Shown here: positions 26,700-35,168 of the stretch, piece by piece | How the letters are laid out: each line of letters starts with the position of its first letter | Position numbering within the stretch: position 1 is the first letter of the stretch | NCBI GenBank assembly: GCA_014190155.1 | Contig: BJFY01000007.1 | Coordinates: 1-64,000 of the forward strand | Direction of reading: 5' to 3' | Length of the DNA stretch: 64,000 nt | DNA from: Actinomycetes bacterium | GTDB taxonomy: Bacteria; Actinomycetota; Actinomycetes; Nanopelagicales; Nanopelagicaceae | The notes under the pieces: model-generated | Database searches by the model: none | What the model saw: only the letters and a program-made list of their open reading frames with translations | What the model was told of the DNA's origin: nothing | Program-made: the position numbers and the translations under genes

Positions 26700-27926
26700 A
26701 TGAAAGCCCTCGTAATCGGAGCGGGCGGAGTCGGTAGAGCGATAGCTAATATCGCATCACGCCGATCATTTATTACTTCTATGGTAATTGCGGATAGAAC
26801 GCTTGCCCGCGCTGAAGAAGCCGTCTATCGCGTTAAGGATCCTCGTTTATCAGCTGCACAAGTTAATGCTGCCGAGCTTGAAGATATTCGAGAGTTAATT
26901 CGAAAAGCTGATCCAGATGTAGTTATTAACGCAGTTGATCCGCGATATGTAATGCCAATTTTCTTAGCTTGTGAAATTGAAAATGTTAATTACATCGATA
27001 TGGCAATGTCACTTTCGCGCGCTCATCCACATTATCCAAATACTGAAACTGGTGTAAAGCTTGGCGATGAACAATTCGCACGTGATTGGAACTGGCATGA
27101 ACGAAAGATTTTTGCGCTAATTGGTATGGGTGTAGAGCCAGGGATGAGTGATGTTTTTGCTAAATATGCAAGTGATGAACTTTTTAGCAAGATTGATTCA
27201 ATTACAATTCTTGACGGCTCTAACTTGCGCGTTGAAGGTCATGATTTTGCACCTTCATTCTCTATCTGGACCACAATCGAAGAGTGCTTAAACCCGCCAC
27301 TAGTTTGGGAAGATGGCCGAGGATGGTTTACCACCGCGCCATTTAGTGAATTGGAAATCTTTAATTTTCCAGAAGGGATTGGACCGGTTGAATGCGTAAA
27401 TGTTGAGCACGAAGAGGTTGTGCTAATTCCGCAAAAGATTGATGCCAAAAAAGTTAACTTTAAATACGGCCTTGGCGCTGAATTTATTCAGATTCTTAAA
27501 ACCATCAACATGTTAGGTATGGATCGTAAAGAGAATGTTGATGTGCAAGGTGTTTCAGTTTCACCACGCGACTTACTTGCCGCTTCGCTTCCAGATCCCG
27601 CAACACTTGGCTCTCGGATGCGCGGGAAAACTTGCGCTGGCGCTCTTGTTAAAGGTCTAGATAAGGCTGGAAATCCAAAAGCTATTTACATCTACAACGT
27701 TGTTGATAATGAATGGTCGATGAAGGAATATGGCGATCAAGCCGTAGTTTGGCAGACTGCAATAAATCCAGTAATTGCGATGGAGCTAATTCATAACGAA
27801 ACCTGGAAGCCTCTTGGCGTAAATGGCCCAGAATGGTTTGATCCAAAACCATTCTTAGAGCTTCTGGAAAATTATGGAACTTCTTGGCATATTCGTGACG
27901 AAGAGATTGCTGAAGTTAAGAAGTAA
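26700..27926 (+). CDS. Saccharopine dehydrogenase-family oxidoreductase
   Basis: 408-residue NAD(P)-dependent enzyme. The Rossmann motif VIGAGGVGRAIA is at residues 5-16, followed by DPDVVINAVDP near 73 and YIDMAM near 98, the pattern of saccharopine and carboxynorspermidine dehydrogenases. The central IGMGVEPGMSDVFAKYA near 140 is the conserved segment that starts the catalytic domain. Carboxynorspermidine or lysine-type chemistry are both possible. A homospermidine synthase of the same superfamily lies about 3.6 kb downstream, so a polyamine role is plausible but inferred. It is followed after 4 bases by an SDR gene, so they share a transcript. Confidence 0.85.
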   Translation: MKALVIGAGGVGRAIANIASRRSFITSMVIADRTLARAEEAVYRVKDPRLSAAQVNAAELEDIRELIRKADPDVVINAVDPRYVMPIFLACEIENVNYIDMAMSLSRAHPHYPNTETGVKLGDEQFARDWNWHERKIFALIGMGVEPGMSDVFAKYASDELFSKIDSITILDGSNLRVEGHDFAPSFSIWTTIEECLNPPLVWEDGRGWFTTAPFSELEIFNFPEGIGPVECVNVEHEEVVLIPQKIDAKKVNFKYGLGAEFIQILKTINMLGMDRKENVDVQGVSVSPRDLLAASLPDPATLGSRMRGKTCAGALVKGLDKAGNPKAIYIYNVVDNEWSMKEYGDQAVVWQTAINPVIAMELIHNETWKPLGVNGPEWFDPKPFLELLENYGTSWHIRDEEIAEVKK

Positions 27927-27930
27927 ATTG

Positions 27931-28716
27931 ATGGCAATCGGTACTGCGCTAGTAACTGGCGCAACTTCTGGAATTGGTGAAGCTTTCACTAGGCTATTAG
28001 CTGATAAAGGTTATGACTTAATTTTGGTGGCTCGAGATGAATCTAGATTAGAAGAACGAGCTGCTTCATTAACTGCAAAATATGGAATCAAAGCCGAAGT
28101 ATTACGAGCTGATTTAACTAATTTTGCAGATTGCGAAATAGTTGAAGCTCGACTTCGCTCTGAAACTAATCCGATATCTGTACTAATAAATAACGCTGGC
28201 TTTGGGATAAATAAGGCTTTCACAGTTAGCGAAATCAAAGCCGAGACCGAACTCTTGGACGTTTTAGTGCGTGCGCCTATGCGATTTATGCACGCCGTGC
28301 TCCCAGGTATGAAAGTGCGAAATTCTGGAACTATCATCAATGTCAGCAGCGTTGCTAGCTGGATCGCCAGCGGAACATATAGCGCTGCTAAGTCTTACTT
28401 AACTGTAATAAGTGAATCGCTGCATACCGAACTTTCTGGTACTAAAGTAAATGTGAGCGCGCTCTGCCCAGGCTTTACTCGAACTGAATTCCATCAACGT
28501 GGCCGGATGAAAATGGGTGGGTTACCAAAATTTATGTGGCTGGATTCGGAGAAAGTTGTTGCAGAATCTTGGCGCTCAGCCCAAAACGGAAAAGCAATCT
28601 CGGTACCTGGGTGGCAATATGCAATTTTGAGTTTTATAACTCGATTCGGACCAAGACCCATGATTCGCAAAATTGGTATGAATGTACGGGTGAAACAACG
28701 AGATCGAGCGAAATAA
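27931..28716 (+). CDS. Short-chain dehydrogenase/reductase
   Basis: 261-residue classical SDR. Cofactor motif TGATSGIGE near residue 9, NNAGFGI near 88, catalytic Ser in NVSSVASW near 138 and the Y-x3-K pair in YSAAKSY near 151. A C-terminal region with basic and hydrophobic residues resembles membrane-associated DltE-like SDRs. The start is ATG 27931, four bases after the preceding stop; a longer frame exists upstream but overlaps that gene and lacks homology to SDRs. Substrate unknown. A 8-bp inverted repeat follows the stop directly. Confidence 0.9.
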   Translation: MAIGTALVTGATSGIGEAFTRLLADKGYDLILVARDESRLEERAASLTAKYGIKAEVLRADLTNFADCEIVEARLRSETNPISVLINNAGFGINKAFTVSEIKAETELLDVLVRAPMRFMHAVLPGMKVRNSGTIINVSSVASWIASGTYSAAKSYLTVISESLHTELSGTKVNVSALCPGFTRTEFHQRGRMKMGGLPKFMWLDSEKVVAESWRSAQNGKAISVPGWQYAILSFITRFGPRPMIRKIGMNVRVKQRDRAK

Positions 28717-28717
28717 T

Positions 28718-28751
28718 TCGAGTTCACAGAGGATTCACTGCAAGAACTCGA
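28718..28751 (+). terminator. Inverted repeat after the SDR gene
   Basis: TCGAGTTC (28718-28725) pairs with GAACTCGA (28744-28751) around an 18-base loop, one base after the SDR stop. There is no long T-run (GTTTCCTT follows), so termination would be weak or factor-assisted. Confidence 0.35.
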
Positions 28752-28853
28752 GTTTCCTTACCTTATTAATCTGGTGCGCTCCCTTACGCTTACCCCCATA
28801 AGGCGCTCATCACTCGAAAATTCGCTTGAGCAGATTGATCTATCGGAGGAAAA

Positions 28854-29552
28854 ATGAAAGTACGTCGCCTAAGTAAATTTGCAGCCCTGACTTCGATAGC
28901 AGCGCTCGCTATCTCAACCGTAGTTGCAACCCCATCTTTTGCAGCCAACAAAGCAAAAGCGGTTTGCCCGAAAGCAGGTGCCAAAGCCACTATCAGTGGC
29001 GAGAAATATATTTGCGCTAAGAATCCATATACTCTTGAAACGAAGAAAACTGCAAAGTTAACTTGGACAATTGTGGCTTGTGTAGATGCTCATAAAGTAT
29101 TACTTGGCGCACGAGCAGATCTTGTAAAAATAACGGCCTCGTCAAAAGATACATCTGCAAAACTTGATGCTGAAATTAAAGTATTAGAAGCGGCGCTCCC
29201 TGCAAAATTAGCAGCAGCAGCCGTTTGGGATGCGAAAGCTATTAAATATCGCGCGCAAGCTGAGAGCTCAACCGCGCTGGCTGCGGCAGATATAGCTAAA
29301 GCAAATCAAGCCGGAATAAACGCTGCTACTAAAACCATGTGGACTAGGGCTGCGACTGCTCGCACCCAAGCTGCAACAAGTTATAAGACTGGGGCTATTA
29401 ACGCGGAACGTTTATCTGCCGGACTTAAAAAGACCCAAGCAGATATTGATGCGAAGAAAAAGACTAGAGATAAAGTTCTTGGTTACCCAACTGTAATTGA
29501 ACCCCAGGTAGATCTTGCAAAAACTAACCGAGATTTGATCTGTACCCTTTAA
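28854..29552 (+). CDS. Secreted coiled-coil protein of unknown function
   Basis: 232 residues with a clear signal peptide (basic MKVRRLSKF, hydrophobic core, cleavage near PSFAA at about residue 30). The mature part begins with a short Cys-containing segment (AVCPKAGAKATISGEKYICAK) of a type I associate with exported actinobacterial proteins. A long Ala/Lys-rich helical region with heptad-like character follows (about 75-215), and the protein ends CTL. GGAGGA five bases before the ATG is one of the best ribosome-binding sites in the window, suggesting strong expression. It converges with the Rieske gene, overlapping 4 bases. I do not recognise a family. Confidence 0.82.
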   Translation: MKVRRLSKFAALTSIAALAISTVVATPSFAANKAKAVCPKAGAKATISGEKYICAKNPYTLETKKTAKLTWTIVACVDAHKVLLGARADLVKITASSKDTSAKLDAEIKVLEAALPAKLAAAAVWDAKAIKYRAQAESSTALAAADIAKANQAGINAATKTMWTRAATARTQAATSYKTGAINAERLSAGLKKTQADIDAKKKTRDKVLGYPTVIEPQVDLAKTNRDLICTL

Positions 29553-30013
29553 CCAATCACTAAGCTTTTAGCGGTTGCCTTAAACGGAATTTCTAGAAGC
29601 GCGGAAGTAGCTGGGCCGCGCTTTAACTTTCCATCAATTGAGAATTGCGAATTGTGCGCCGGGCATGTCCAAGTAGCACCTTTTTGCTTCAATGGAACGC
29701 CTTGATGGGTGCAAGCTAGATTTAATACTTTAAAACCTTTAGCAGCGGTTGAAATTCTAACTACGGCAACCGATAGTCCATTTGTAAAATCGACTTGAAT
29801 TAACCCACCAACCTTTTTCAGAGTTGGATTACTTGCTATTAATACTTCTACTTTCCCAGAAGGCAGAATCGTTACCCCTTTCGCTGCAACGGCTGCCTCT
29901 GGAATAAATCCCAATGAGATCGCGGCAATTCCGCAAAGAACGCCGCGTCTGGTAAGTGATGACTCTCTTATTAGCTCTCCTGCTGTAGATAAATTCAAAT
30001 CCGCATTCCCCAT
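29549..30013 (-). CDS. Tat-exported Rieske [2Fe-2S] protein
   Basis: 154 residues. The N-terminus has a twin-arginine signal (SSLTRRGVL followed by a hydrophobic stretch, cleavage near AVAA), as expected for a folded iron-sulfur protein exported by Tat. The cluster ligands are CTHQG and CPAHNSQF near residues 105-130. The two extra cysteines that form the disulfide in respiratory Rieske proteins are Val and Ala here, so a lower-potential cluster is likely. ATG at 30013 is chosen because GAGGAG lies 8 bases upstream; GTG at 30022 lies after the same site. Redox partner unknown. Confidence 0.9.
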   Translation of the reverse strand: MGNADLNLSTAGELIRESSLTRRGVLCGIAAISLGFIPEAAVAAKGVTILPSGKVEVLIASNPTLKKVGGLIQVDFTNGLSVAVVRISTAAKGFKVLNLACTHQGVPLKQKGATWTCPAHNSQFSIDGKLKRGPATSALLEIPFKATAKSLVIG

Positions 30014-30040
30014 GACTTTCACTCCTCGTTACGATTTAGG

Positions 30041-31426
30041 GTGCGAACTTATCCGATATTACGGAGTTTGGCTTTAGTTATCCTCATTCTCCATCTGGGA
30101 ATTCGCAGTGAATTGACGAATCCTTCCTGGTGGAGTGAATTATTAATATTTAATTTGATCCCATTTTTCGCACTAATCGTTGTCATGGTATCACCGAAGG
30201 TAAATGACCGATGGGTCCGTATCGGTATCAGCCTTGCTATAGGAAGTTGGCTAATTGGCTCGATAGCCTCTTCTTGGAACTCCTTCTTTGGGTTTCAATT
30301 TCCAGATCTATTAATTGATGCCGGCTACTTAATCTTTTACCCTTTTACTATTTTTGGACTTACTCGCCAAATGCGTAATTCTAGAACCAGCAAATCTTTA
30401 GAATTTCTTGACACGATAATCGTGGCTTTTGGGGCAACTACCGCAATTGGAATTCTCCTAATTAAACCTGTTACCGCCACCTTTTCAGGTAATTCGCTCG
30501 ATATTTTCTTATCGATTTTTTATCCTTTAGGTGATTTGGTGCTCTTCACTCTAGTTTGCAGCATCGCAATCTCCCAAAAAATCTCACTTCGGAATTTATT
30601 ATTGGTCTCTGGAACTTTAATATTTGCTGCGTCAGACTTATATTTTTTATGGGCGACTGCGCATGGTACTTATTCTTTTGGATCATTGACCGACGATGGT
30701 TGGCTGCTTTCAATAATTCTCATCGCAGAATCAACTTGGCACAAGGGTGATGAGAGCAACAAGGAGAGCAAGTTAAATGCCATAGCTGTTACATTTGCGC
30801 TATTTGCAAGCATTTTAGTATTGGTAATTGCGATCCTTAATCCAAATTTTTTTACTTTTGGTTCGCTAGCGCCCGCATTTGTCACAATTACACTCGCTTT
30901 TGCAAGAATGTTAGTTGCGCTAAATGACGCTAAAGCTATAAGTAGCGAGCGAGCTTTAGCTCGTACTGATGAATTAACCGGATTAGCAAATCGCCGAAAA
31001 TTCCTTGCAGAATTGGAAATATTCCGTAAAGGTGAAGGCTCGCTCTTAATTCTTGACTTAGATGGTTTCAAAGATATTAACGACACTTTCGGTCATGATG
31101 TTGGAGATCAATTACTTCGTCAAGTTGCTACTAGATTTTCCAGAGCGCTACCAAGTAGCGCGCTATTGGCCCGACTCGGCGGCGATGAATTTGGCGTGCT
31201 GATAAGAGGTAGCGAAGGTATTGATAGTGCATTGGCGCTACGAGCAACGCTTTCATATCCATTCACAATCGCTGCTAACCAAGTGAAGCTAGATGTCTCT
31301 ATCGGACAAGCGCTAAATGATCCGGATAAGCCAAGCAATGAATTACTCCACCGCGCTGACTTGGCGATGTATGAAGCAAAACGTAGTGGCGCTGGCGCAG
31401 TTTGTTGGCGCCCCAGTCTTGGTTAG
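30041..31426 (+). CDS. Membrane-bound GGDEF protein (putative diguanylate cyclase)
   Basis: 461 residues: about eight predicted transmembrane helices (residues 1-290) resembling an MHYT/MASE-type sensor, a short linker, then a GGDEF domain (about 300-455) with DELTGLANRR, the metal-binding DLDGFKDIND, and an intact RLGGDEFGVLI active site near 385. All residues needed to make cyclic-di-GMP appear present; no EAL domain is fused. GTG at 30041 with TACGAT five bases upstream suggests a leaderless transcript. It is divergent from the Rieske gene. Confidence 0.92.
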   Translation: MRTYPILRSLALVILILHLGIRSELTNPSWWSELLIFNLIPFFALIVVMVSPKVNDRWVRIGISLAIGSWLIGSIASSWNSFFGFQFPDLLIDAGYLIFYPFTIFGLTRQMRNSRTSKSLEFLDTIIVAFGATTAIGILLIKPVTATFSGNSLDIFLSIFYPLGDLVLFTLVCSIAISQKISLRNLLLVSGTLIFAASDLYFLWATAHGTYSFGSLTDDGWLLSIILIAESTWHKGDESNKESKLNAIAVTFALFASILVLVIAILNPNFFTFGSLAPAFVTITLAFARMLVALNDAKAISSERALARTDELTGLANRRKFLAELEIFRKGEGSLLILDLDGFKDINDTFGHDVGDQLLRQVATRFSRALPSSALLARLGGDEFGVLIRGSEGIDSALALRATLSYPFTIAANQVKLDVSIGQALNDPDKPSNELLHRADLAMYEAKRSGAGAVCWRPSLG

Positions 31427-31459
31427 CGTGCTTTTGATATATCGCCAGCATTAGATACC

Positions 31460-31488
31460 GTTCTCACTCCGCTCGAGAACCTCGAGAA
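31460..31488 (+). repeat. Small direct and inverted repeats in the homospermidine synthase leader
   Basis: CTCGAGAA occurs twice with a 9-base period (31472-31479 and 31481-31488), and GTTCTC (31460-31465) pairs with GAGAAC (31475-31480). The array lies 28 bases before the start codon. It could be an operator or an mRNA structure; no known motif recognised. Confidence 0.35.
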
Positions 31489-31516
31489 ACCAAGCGCTTT
31501 ATGGGGAGGGTCTTAA

Positions 31517-32950
31517 TTGCCACAGAAGTTTACTAATCGAGTTTTGATTCTAGGTGCAGGTTCGGTTTCACAATGTGTACTTCCACTTTTAATCGAGCAT
31601 CTAGTAGATGCGAACCAGATTACGATCTTTGAACAACGAGACAACAGATCCAGAGTTCAAAGTGCGCTCGATAAAGGCGCAACTTATGTGCAGGACCAAA
31701 TCTCAAAAGAAAATATTGATCAAAAGTTAAGCCAACATCTAAAAGAAGGCGATTTCTTATTAGATCTTGCTTGGAATATTGATACCAATGTAATTTTGCA
31801 ATGGTGTCACGATCGCGGCGTTCTCTACTTAAATACTTCAGTAGAAGAGTGGGATCCATATTCTGCTGGAGCATCTCGACCACCTGCCGAACGCACGCTT
31901 TATTACCGACATATGAAACTTCGCGAAATGAAAGCTACTTGGAAAAAAGTTGGTGCAACTGCAGTAGTAGAACATGGTGCAAATCCTGGATTGGTTTCAC
32001 ACTTAGTTAAGAAATCTATGGTTGATATTGCAACTCGTGCAATAAAAGATGGAATTGCTGCTCCCGGAGTAGAGAAAGCGTTAGAAGCTGATTCATATAA
32101 CGAACTAGCCCAACACCTTGGAATTAAAGTAATTCATATTGCAGAGCGCGATACCCAAGTAACTGATAAGCCAAAACAACTAAATGAGTTTGTTAATACT
32201 TGGAGCGTGGAAGGATTTTATGAAGAAGGGATTGCGCCAGCCGAATTAGGTTGGGGTACTCACGAAAAACTATTACCACCAAATGCTTATGAACATAAAA
32301 CTGGTCCAAAAAATCAGATTTTGATGGCCCAACCTGGCGCAACAACTTGGGTGCGTTCTTGGGTACCAAATTGTGAAACCACTGGAATGGTCGTTCGACA
32401 TGGTGAAGCATTTACACTCTCAGATCACTTAACAGTCTGGCAAGGTGAGCAAGCCATGTATCGCCCAACCGTGCACTACGCATATTGCCCATCTAATGAA
32501 GCCATTGTCTCGATGCGCGAGTTAGAGATGCGCCAATGGGATTTGACGCCAAATCAAAGAATTATGAATGATGAAATTACTGATGGTGAAGATCGACTTG
32601 GTGTTTTATTAATGGGCCATGCATATAAATCTTGGTGGACCGGTTCACTATTAAATATTCACGATTCTCGTAAATTGGTACCAAACCAATCTGCGACCAC
32701 AGTTCAAGTTGGATCTGCAGTATTTGCAGCTGTTGCTTGGATTATGGCAAATCCAAATAAAGGGCTATTAGTACCGGACGATATGCCTTGGCGCGAAGTT
32801 TTACCTTATGCTGAAAAATATTGGGGTGGATTTCATTCCGAAGCAGCTGATTGGGATCCATTGCAAACTCGTAATGATCTTTATGCGGGATGGAATAACC
32901 GTAAATACGATACTTCAGATCCTTGGCAATTCACTAACTTTTTAGTTTAA
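31517..32950 (+). CDS. hss: Homospermidine synthase
   Basis: NAD-dependent enzyme that joins two putrescines (or putrescine and spermidine) into homospermidine. The 477-residue length and the sequence (VLILGAGSVSQCVLPLL near residue 9, LLDLAWNIDT near 78, NTSVEEWDPY near 97, VEHGANPGLVSHL near 150, NEYPW-region ending near DPLQTRNDLYAGWNN) match the bacterial HSS family of the saccharopine dehydrogenase superfamily. The start is TTG at 31517, fixed by GGGGAGGG six bases upstream. It follows the GGDEF gene by 90 bases. This family is best known from Alphaproteobacteria. Confidence 0.9.
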   Translation: MPQKFTNRVLILGAGSVSQCVLPLLIEHLVDANQITIFEQRDNRSRVQSALDKGATYVQDQISKENIDQKLSQHLKEGDFLLDLAWNIDTNVILQWCHDRGVLYLNTSVEEWDPYSAGASRPPAERTLYYRHMKLREMKATWKKVGATAVVEHGANPGLVSHLVKKSMVDIATRAIKDGIAAPGVEKALEADSYNELAQHLGIKVIHIAERDTQVTDKPKQLNEFVNTWSVEGFYEEGIAPAELGWGTHEKLLPPNAYEHKTGPKNQILMAQPGATTWVRSWVPNCETTGMVVRHGEAFTLSDHLTVWQGEQAMYRPTVHYAYCPSNEAIVSMRELEMRQWDLTPNQRIMNDEITDGEDRLGVLLMGHAYKSWWTGSLLNIHDSRKLVPNQSATTVQVGSAVFAAVAWIMANPNKGLLVPDDMPWREVLPYAEKYWGGFHSEAADWDPLQTRNDLYAGWNNRKYDTSDPWQFTNFLV

Positions 32951-32970
32951 GAATTTACTCTAAATATTGA

Positions 32971-34326
32971 TTATTGCTGGCTCGGTTTAATTTCCTCAAG
33001 CCGGGCTAGCGATTCCAATCGCTCTAACGCGTGATCCACAATTCTCTCTGGGTAATTGTTTTTATAACGAGCTCCAACTAGCCAAGGTTCGTGAATTTCT
33101 GCTGCAGTTAGATGCGAAAGTTCTGGGACATACTTTTTTATGTATTCACCTTCGGCGTCAAAGCGCTTTCCCTGCTCGATTGGATTGAAAACGCGATAGT
33201 AAGGCGAGGCATCTGTGCCACAACCAGCAGTCCATTGCCAGCCATGCGAGTTCGAAGCAACGTCATAGTCAACTAAATGTTCACGGAAAAATCGCTCACC
33301 TAATTGCCACTCTAAATGTAAATCTTTAACTAGAAATGAAGCAACCACCATTCTGGTGCGATTGTGCATCCAGCCTTCCTTAACTATCTGGCGCATAGCC
33401 GCGTCAACAAACGGGTATCCAGTTTTACCTTCACACCAGGCTTTAAATTGTGCACCAGGCTTGTCATAGCGCATCTGGGCAAAGCGGGGTACGTAATACT
33501 CACGATCAGTCATAGGATTATTAAAAAGAACATCAGCATAAAACTCGCGCCAAGCAATCTCTTTACGGAAAGTATCGTGGGCCTTATCTTCTCCAAGGCC
33601 TTTCAATAAAGTTCGTGGATGAATCTCGCCAAACTTTAGGTATGTACTCATCTTTGAAGTTCCATCAATGCCGGCAAGATTTCTACTCTCATCGTATGAA
33701 TCAAGAGCTTTTTTGCTGAACTCTTTAAACCTAGCTAATGCTGCCGCTTCTCCAGCCTCAATGATCTCAACACCTTCAGGTAATCGAAAATCTGGAAAAC
33801 TACGGTATTCAGCCGTTGGTTCTACACAATTTATTTTCTTTGGTGTTACAGCTGGTGCTCGCCATCCATGAGTTCGCCATCCTCTGTAAAAAGGCGTGTA
33901 AACCTTGTATGGAGTTCCATCACTAGGTTTTAGAACTCGTCCTGGTGTAACGGCATATGGACTACCTGTACGAATTAACTTAATTCCCGCTGCTTCCACT
34001 CGAGCATCACGTTCTGCGCCGTATCGTTCATACTCTGCTGAAATATGAACCTCTTGAACCTCATGCTTTTTAATAAGTACAGAAAGAACTTCCACTTGAT
34101 CACCTTCGATTATGTGCAGGTTATTACCAAGTGATTCATCTAATTTTCTTAACGATTGACCCATATATGCCAATAGCTTTGCGCCAGCTTCTTGAATCTG
34201 TGCCTTGTCGAGAATAAAAAGTGGAATCACCTTCTCTGATGATTCAATTGCAGCCAATAGCGCAGGTTGGTCATTAATTCGAAGGTCTCGTCGAAACCAG
34301 ATAATCGCTACTTTCCCTTTGGGCAT
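32971..34326 (-). CDS. phr: Deoxyribodipyrimidine photolyase
   Basis: Light-driven repair of cyclobutane pyrimidine dimers with FAD. Seen: the N-terminal cofactor domain starting IIWFRRDLRINDQPALL near residue 9, and the FAD-binding domain with KTGYPFVDAAMRQ near 300, MHNRTRMVVASFL near 323, and the DYDVASNSHGWQWTAGCGTDASPYYRVFNP block near 357-386, carrying the tryptophans used in electron transfer. The 451-residue length is normal for class I enzymes. Relevant to a sunlit-water lifestyle. Only 17 bases separate its ATG from that of the divergent esterase gene. Confidence 0.94.
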   Translation of the reverse strand: MPKGKVAIIWFRRDLRINDQPALLAAIESSEKVIPLFILDKAQIQEAGAKLLAYMGQSLRKLDESLGNNLHIIEGDQVEVLSVLIKKHEVQEVHISAEYERYGAERDARVEAAGIKLIRTGSPYAVTPGRVLKPSDGTPYKVYTPFYRGWRTHGWRAPAVTPKKINCVEPTAEYRSFPDFRLPEGVEIIEAGEAAALARFKEFSKKALDSYDESRNLAGIDGTSKMSTYLKFGEIHPRTLLKGLGEDKAHDTFRKEIAWREFYADVLFNNPMTDREYYVPRFAQMRYDKPGAQFKAWCEGKTGYPFVDAAMRQIVKEGWMHNRTRMVVASFLVKDLHLEWQLGERFFREHLVDYDVASNSHGWQWTAGCGTDASPYYRVFNPIEQGKRFDAEGEYIKKYVPELSHLTAAEIHEPWLVGARYKNNYPERIVDHALERLESLARLEEIKPSQQ

Positions 34327-34343
34327 GGGTAGATTTAACCAGT

Positions 34344-35168
34344 ATGAAAGAGATTAAGCGCTTCCAAATCCGCGGCGTTCCAGGTTGGGTTACCCGAGTT
34401 ATCTTTGAAGATCGAACTGTCGATTATTGGGCTCCAAATAGTAAAACGAAGCATCTTTTGGTTGCACACGATGGTCAAAACGTATTTGATGGCCATACTT
34501 CAACGCATAAGAATAAGACTTGGGAGATGGCGCAATCCGCCATTCGAGTTTCGGAAGATTTAGGAATCACACCCCCGTTAATCATTGCAGTATTTCATAT
34601 CGGCACAAAGAAAGAACCATGGGGTCGGGCTTTAGATCTCTCGCCACAAGATATATTCCAATCTGGCATAGAGGTAACTCCCTCAACCAAGGTTAAGATT
34701 CCATTAGAGAAACTAAATGGGAATGCATACTTGGATTTGATTGCTGATCAAATCATTCCTGCAATTTCAGCTGAAATTAATTTTCAAGTTAACCCGGTAA
34801 ATACCGCAATGATCGGTTCTAGTATGGGTGGGCTAGCAACACTTAATGGCGTTGCCCGAAGACCCGATCTTTATCGGACCGCTCTGGCGTTTTCGCCGCA
34901 TTGGACCATTGGCGGAATACCTTTGGTTGAATCCTTAATAAACGCACTACCCAAACCTGATAAACATAAAATCTGGATGAGCAGAGGTACAAAAGGTTTA
35001 GATCGAGAATATAAGCCATTTCAGGATTTAGCTGATGAATTAATGCTTAAAAATGGCTATCACTTACATCGTGACTTTGAAAGCAAAGTTTATGAGAGAA
35101 CTGGACATAACGAGAAAGCTTGGGCTAAATATCTTCCAACTGCATTAAAGCTATGGCTTGGCAAATAA
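34344..35168 (+). CDS. Putative esterase of the enterochelin-esterase/esterase D family
   Basis: 274-residue alpha/beta hydrolase. Seen: HDGQNVFDG near residue 40 (oxyanion region), the nucleophile elbow GSSMGGLA near 155, AFSPHW near 175 and a C-terminal His in GHNEKAW near 258, consistent with a Ser-His-Asp triad. No signal peptide. It converges on the alpha-amylase gene with an 18-base overlap of reading frames. Proximity to amylase suggests a carbohydrate-ester substrate, but that is only an inference. TAGATT lies 8 bases upstream of the ATG. Confidence 0.85.
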   Translation: MKEIKRFQIRGVPGWVTRVIFEDRTVDYWAPNSKTKHLLVAHDGQNVFDGHTSTHKNKTWEMAQSAIRVSEDLGITPPLIIAVFHIGTKKEPWGRALDLSPQDIFQSGIEVTPSTKVKIPLEKLNGNAYLDLIADQIIPAISAEINFQVNPVNTAMIGSSMGGLATLNGVARRPDLYRTALAFSPHWTIGGIPLVESLINALPKPDKHKIWMSRGTKGLDREYKPFQDLADELMLKNGYHLHRDFESKVYERTGHNEKAWAKYLPTALKLWLGK

